Assembly (NCBI RefSeq): GCF_900496995.4
Contig: NC_044018.1
Location: 29,841,825-29,905,824, forward strand
Reading direction: 5' to 3'
From: Aquila chrysaetos chrysaetos
Taxonomy: Eukaryota > Chordata > Aves > Accipitriformes > Accipitridae
Length of the DNA stretch: 64,000 bases
Of the stretch, positions 60,010 through 64,000 are shown one piece after another. Under the pieces are notes generated by a model. The model was not told the origin of the DNA. It did not search any database and saw only the letters and a list, made by a program, of their open reading frames with translations. Every line of letters starts with the position of its first letter. Position 1 is the stretch's first letter. The position numbers and the translations under genes were made by a program.

Positions 60010-60605
60010 CCCACGCCCCTGGGCACACACACGCGTGCACACACCCCCAGGTACACACACCTGGGCATGTACACGTGTGTCACATGTGCGCGCACACACA
60101 TGTACACACACCTGGGCATGCACACGCGTGTCACACGTGCACACACCCCCACGTACACATACCTGGGCACGCGCATGCGTGTCACGTGCACACACCCCCA
60201 TGTACACACACCTGGGCACGCTCACGCGTATCACGCGTGCACACACCCCCACGTACACACACCTGGGCACGCACACGCGTGTCACGTGTGCACACACCCC
60301 CACGTACACAAACCTGGGCACACACACGCGTGTCACGCGTGCACACACCCCCACGTACACACACCTGGGCACGCTCACGCGTGTCACGCGTGCACACACC
60401 CCCACGTACACACACCTGGGCACGCTCACGCGTGTCACGCGTGCGCACACCCCCACGTACACACACCTGGGCACACACACGCGTGTCACGCGTGCACACA
60501 CCCCCACGTACACACACCTGGGCACGCTCACGCGTGTCACGCGTGCACACACCCCCACGTACACACACCTGGGCACGCTCACGCGTGTCACGCGTGCACA
60601 CCCCC
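60010..60605. repeat. Strict 51-bp minisatellite, about 11-12 copies
   Basis: The word 'ctgggca' recurs at 60019, 60061, 60112, 60163, 60212, 60263, 60314, 60365, 60416, 60467, 60518 and 60569, almost always 51 bp apart. Each unit holds 'cacacacccccacgtac', 'acacctgggcac' and the doubled palindrome 'cacgcgtgtcacgcgtg'. Because 51 is a multiple of three, open frames of 264-534 codons exist on both strands. They are repeat artefacts. The sequence is largely alternating purine-pyrimidine. Confidence 0.97.
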
Positions 60606-60659
60606 CCCCACGCACCCACGGGCACACTCCCCCCCCCCCGCACGCAGCGCCCCTCGCCG

Positions 60660-60673
60660 CCGCCAGGGGGCGC
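60660..60673 (+). promoter_or_regulatory. CTCF-like site 1
   Basis: CCGCCAGGGGGCGC matches the CTCF core CC-x-(S)(Y)AG(R)(K)GGC almost fully. It lies about 55 bp past the end of the 51-bp array and about 200 bp upstream of the subunit c promoter. Binding is predicted from the motif alone. Confidence 0.5.
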
Positions 60674-60680
60674 GGCGCGC

Positions 60681-60735
60681 GGCCCCGCCCCTTTCCTCCA
60701 GACCCCGCCCCTTTCCTCCCGGCCCCGCCCCCGCG
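60681..60735. promoter_or_regulatory. Three GC boxes in a 20-bp tandem repeat
   Basis: The 20-bp unit with core CCCCGCCCCTTTCCTCC starts at 60681, 60701 and 60721 (the third copy diverges after the GC box). Each supplies a CCCCGCCC box for SP/KLF factors. Spacing is exactly two helical turns. Confidence 0.6.
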
Positions 60736-60744
60736 CCCCACCTC

Positions 60745-60758
60745 CCCGTAGAGGGCGC
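60745..60758 (+). promoter_or_regulatory. CTCF-like site 2
   Basis: CCCGTAGAGGGCGC fits the CTCF core with one mismatch at the third base. Same orientation as site 1 and 85 bp away. Confidence 0.4.
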
Positions 60759-60851
60759 GCAGCCCCCAGCCCCGCCACCTCCCGGCCCGCAGGCGGCGCC
60801 GCGGGGCGGGCGGCGCTCTGGGCGGTGGGACCGCCTCACCTCTCTGTGGTG

Positions 60852-60871
60852 CTTCCGGTTGCGCCTGCGCA
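60852..60871 (+). promoter_or_regulatory. ETS/GABP and NRF1 sites of the subunit c promoter
   Basis: CTTCCGGT (60852-60859) is an ETS/GABP (NRF-2) site in reverse. It is followed directly by TGCGCCTGCGCA (60860-60871), a near-consensus NRF1 palindrome. This pair is typical of promoters of nuclear-encoded respiratory-chain genes and fits the gene that follows. There is no TATA box. Confidence 0.75.
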
Positions 60872-60872
60872 C

Positions 60873-60910
60873 TGGGTGCAGCCGCGACCTGCCCGCCGCC
60901 GGTACGCCAG
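60873..60910 (+). other. Subunit c gene, non-coding exon 1
   Basis: The exon probably begins just after the NRF1 site (start estimated, plus or minus 30 bp) and ends at 60910, where 'cgccag|gtgagc' is a strong donor. It contains no ATG. Its intron (60911-61716) ends with 'tctcttccag' at 61716. A leader exon before the ATG exon is usual for subunit c genes. Confidence 0.6.
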
Positions 60911-61751
60911 GTGAGCGGCGGCGGCGGGCCGGGGTCTGGGGCGGGAGGCAGAGACCCCCTTGGTGGGGGCAAGGGGAAGGGGAGAGAGACCCCCCTCGGG
61001 GGTGGGGGAGGGCGACAGAGTTCTGGGGTGTGTGGGAGGGGAGGCCCCCGCTCAGGAGTGGGGGACAGCGAAGAGAGACCCCCCCCCCCCGGGTGGGGAC
61101 ACGACGGGCGATTCCGCCCCCCATCCCCCAAAGAGCTGGTTGGGGCATCCCCTCTCTGAGTTTTGGGGTGACAACCTCCCCCCCCCCACACACACTGAGT
61201 TTTGGGGTGACCCCCACACACTGTTTTGGGGCGATATCCCCTTACACTGCCTTCTGAGGTGACCTCCCCCTCCACGCTGGGGTTTTGCCCTCCATGCTCT
61301 GTCCTCTTCAGCCCTCAGGTCTCCCAGAGTTGGGGGTCCCCAGGCCGTGACCTCCCCACACCAGCCCCAGGAGGCAGGGCCGAGGCAGGATCCCCAGGGC
61401 CTGTCCTGCCTGCTGGGGAGCAGGGGCCTCGTAAGCATCTATTGCCCTCCAGGTGGGTGAAACCCCCCAGGGTTCTGCACTGGAGCAACTCCAGGACCAC
61501 AAATTCCTGAGCCCCAAACTGCTACCGTGGTGCTACTCAGCCAGGAGCTGTCACCTGGGTGACAAAGACATGTCCTGCCCCGCCATTCCCGCATGGCTCA
61601 GACCTCCTGTGTGTCCCCAAGTCCCCTGCCTGTCCCCAGGGGCCATCCCGTATCTGTGAGGCTGGATCCCACGTGCTGCGGCTCCTCACACCCCGGTCTC
61701 TGTGTGTCTCTTCCAGCCGTGTCCCACACGTGTGTCCCTCCGTCCCTCGCC

Positions 61752-62998
<1,247 letters not shown>

Positions 62999-63135
62999 CA
63001 GAGATGGTGACGGTGACGGAGCCGGCACGCCGCCGTGCCCGGTCCCATGCCCAGCCGTGAATGCCGGCTGGGGGGTAGGCGAGAGCCCCGGCCCTGCCAT
63101 GGGCGGGAGGCGAATAAAGACGGTTTGATAACGGG
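62999..63135 (+). terminator. ATP5MC2: 3' UTR and polyadenylation signal of the subunit c gene
   Basis: The TGA stop at 62996-62998 is followed by a short GC-rich 3' UTR. A canonical AATAAA lies at 63113-63118, with a T/G-rich stretch shortly after, so cleavage is expected near 63130-63140. The 3' UTR is thus about 135 bases. Confidence 0.85.
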
Positions 63136-63620
63136 CTCTTGGCTCCTCGTGTCTCCTTGGTGGCCCTGTCCTGTGTCACTTGCCCGTGGCACGGCGCAGC
63201 ACCGGACCACACTACCCTGGCCTTGCTTTCTCCCTCTGCCTTGGGGAGGTGGCAGTGTCCCCAGAGGTGACACCAAGTGCCTGGAGCTGAGTCCTGCTGC
63301 CACCCTGAGCCTTCAGCCACATCCCCGAGGGGACGTGGACATCACCGATCCCCGGGGACAGCCAGGAGCCCTCGGGTCACCTTCCATCTATCCCTGCCTG
63401 GGGACATCATCCCCTTGGGAACACCTCAACAGCGACCAGCCGCCTGGCAGCCCCAGGAGCTGGGGTCTGGGCTGTCCCTGGGTGTTGGGGTGCTGGTATC
63501 AGGGGTGTCCCGTTATCGGGGTGTATGGAGGGCCCCCCCCCCGGGGCGCTCTCTCTGTCCTTCCACACCCCCCCCCCCCCCCCAGGCCTCCCTCTCTCTC
63601 TGACCACTCCCAAGGAGGCG
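63136..63620. other. Short intergenic spacer
   Basis: About 0.5 kb between the polyadenylation site and the next CpG island, with a C run near 63568-63584. No exon is recognised; open frames of 100-200 codons come from GC richness. Confidence 0.5.
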
Positions 63621-63639
63621 TGGCTAGCCCCTCCCCTTA

Positions 63640-63896
63640 GCGGCGAGGCCCCTCCCCTTTTGACGAGGCCCCGCCCCCGAGCCCCCTCCCATTGGCCCCG
63701 GCGTCGTTTTACCTTCCCCTCGGGTTCTCGCGAGAGTCTCGCGCGTGAGGGCGGGTGGAGGAGGCGGCGGCAGCGTCGGGGGGGGGGGCGGGCGGGGGTG
63801 GTTCGCTGAGAGGGGAGGCGGGAGCACCAGCGCGAGAGGCAGCCAGCGCGAGGCCCCGGCGGCGGCGCGGCCCTGCCCGGCCCGGCCCTCCCTCAG
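63640..63896 (+). promoter_or_regulatory. CpG-island promoter and non-coding exon 1 of the next gene (probably ATF7)
   Basis: CpG-dense TATA-less DNA with a GC box (63669-63679), an inverted CCAAT box (ATTGG, 63691-63695) and the palindrome TCTCGCGAGA at 63726-63735, an element of housekeeping, often bidirectional, promoters. A GC-rich leader with no ATG ends at the donor 'cctcag|gtaacc' (exon end 63896, intron from 63897). In vertebrates ATF7 starts downstream of ATP5MC2 on the same strand (ATF2 after ATP5MC3), so ATF7 is the likely gene. Its coding exons are outside the window, so the identity is inferred from gene order. Confidence 0.5.
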
Positions 63897-64000
63897 GTAA
63901 CCGGTAGCGTCCGGGCTCGGTGGGCCATGGGGCCGACCCAGGCGGGGGCGGCGGCGAGAGTTAGACGGCGGGGCAGCCCCCGGGGGGGCCGCGGGGAGCC
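63897..64000 (+). other. Start of intron 1 of the next gene
   Basis: GC-rich, CpG-dense sequence following the donor at 63897. The gene runs off the window. Confidence 0.45.

Noticed and set aside
60010..60605. CRISPR array
   Set aside because: The repeats are directly adjacent with no unique spacers, and the DNA is a vertebrate nuclear genome.
59671..61275. Open frame of 534 codons (-) and frames of 264-416 codons (+)
   Set aside because: They run through the 51-bp minisatellite, whose unit is a multiple of three, and then into the promoter and intron of the subunit c gene.

Overview
The window is vertebrate nuclear DNA, most likely from a bird microchromosome or a similarly compact sauropsid chromosome. 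The evidence is one spliced housekeeping gene with very short introns, CpG-island promoters, a GC- and homopolymer-rich right half packed with minisatellites, only ancient interspersed-repeat remnants (MIR/CORE-SINE tails, a CR1-like tail), and no young mammalian repeats. The species cannot be fixed from the sequence alone.

Only one protein-coding gene can be read with confidence. It is the nuclear gene for subunit c of mitochondrial ATP synthase, on the + strand at about 60.87-63.14 kb, with four coding exons (61752-61790, 62347-62424, 62635-62795, 62884-62998) encoding 130 residues. I call it ATP5MC2, but the targeting peptide is almost as close to ATP5MC3. A second CpG-island promoter with a probable non-coding first exon starts at about 63.65-63.90 kb and runs off the right edge. 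In vertebrates ATF7 lies downstream of ATP5MC2 on the same strand, so this is probably the start of ATF7. By the same conserved order, the posterior end of the HOXC cluster should lie beyond the left edge; this is inference.

The first 60 kb look like a gene desert. Unremarkable spacer alternates with short AT-richer, low-repeat blocks full of homeodomain, POU-octamer, SOX and RFX-like words, which look like conserved non-coding enhancers. The best are 10.10-10.55, 23.29-23.57, 25.56-25.85, 27.70-28.03, 29.78-30.09, 31.06-31.27, 32.86-33.46, 35.50-36.43, 38.06-38.35, 41.18-41.39, 48.04-48.26, 56.43-56.62, 58.60-58.86 and 59.62-59.74 kb. No HOXC13 homeobox exon and no CALCOCO1 exon was recognised. 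A TATA box preceded by five evenly spaced CCAAT boxes (22.84-23.00 kb) may start an unannotated transcript.

From about 47 kb rightwards the DNA is dominated by tandem repeats: degenerate GATA/GGAT (47.4-47.8), CCCAT-type (50.15-50.52), about 1.1 kb of alternating purine-pyrimidine CA/TG (51.5-52.6), an 18-22 bp TCACAC array (52.85-53.79), a GGTCCAAGACAC array (55.0-55.6), a 31-34 bp CAGCTG array (57.34-57.83), CA-rich DNA (59.2-59.56) and a strict 51-bp array (60.01-60.60). AT-rich islands sit between them. The last array ends about 55 bp before two CTCF-like sites and a triplicated GC box that lead into the ATP synthase promoter, suggesting a boundary between a developmental regulatory desert and a housekeeping block. 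Very long open frames over these arrays arise from repetition and are not genes.
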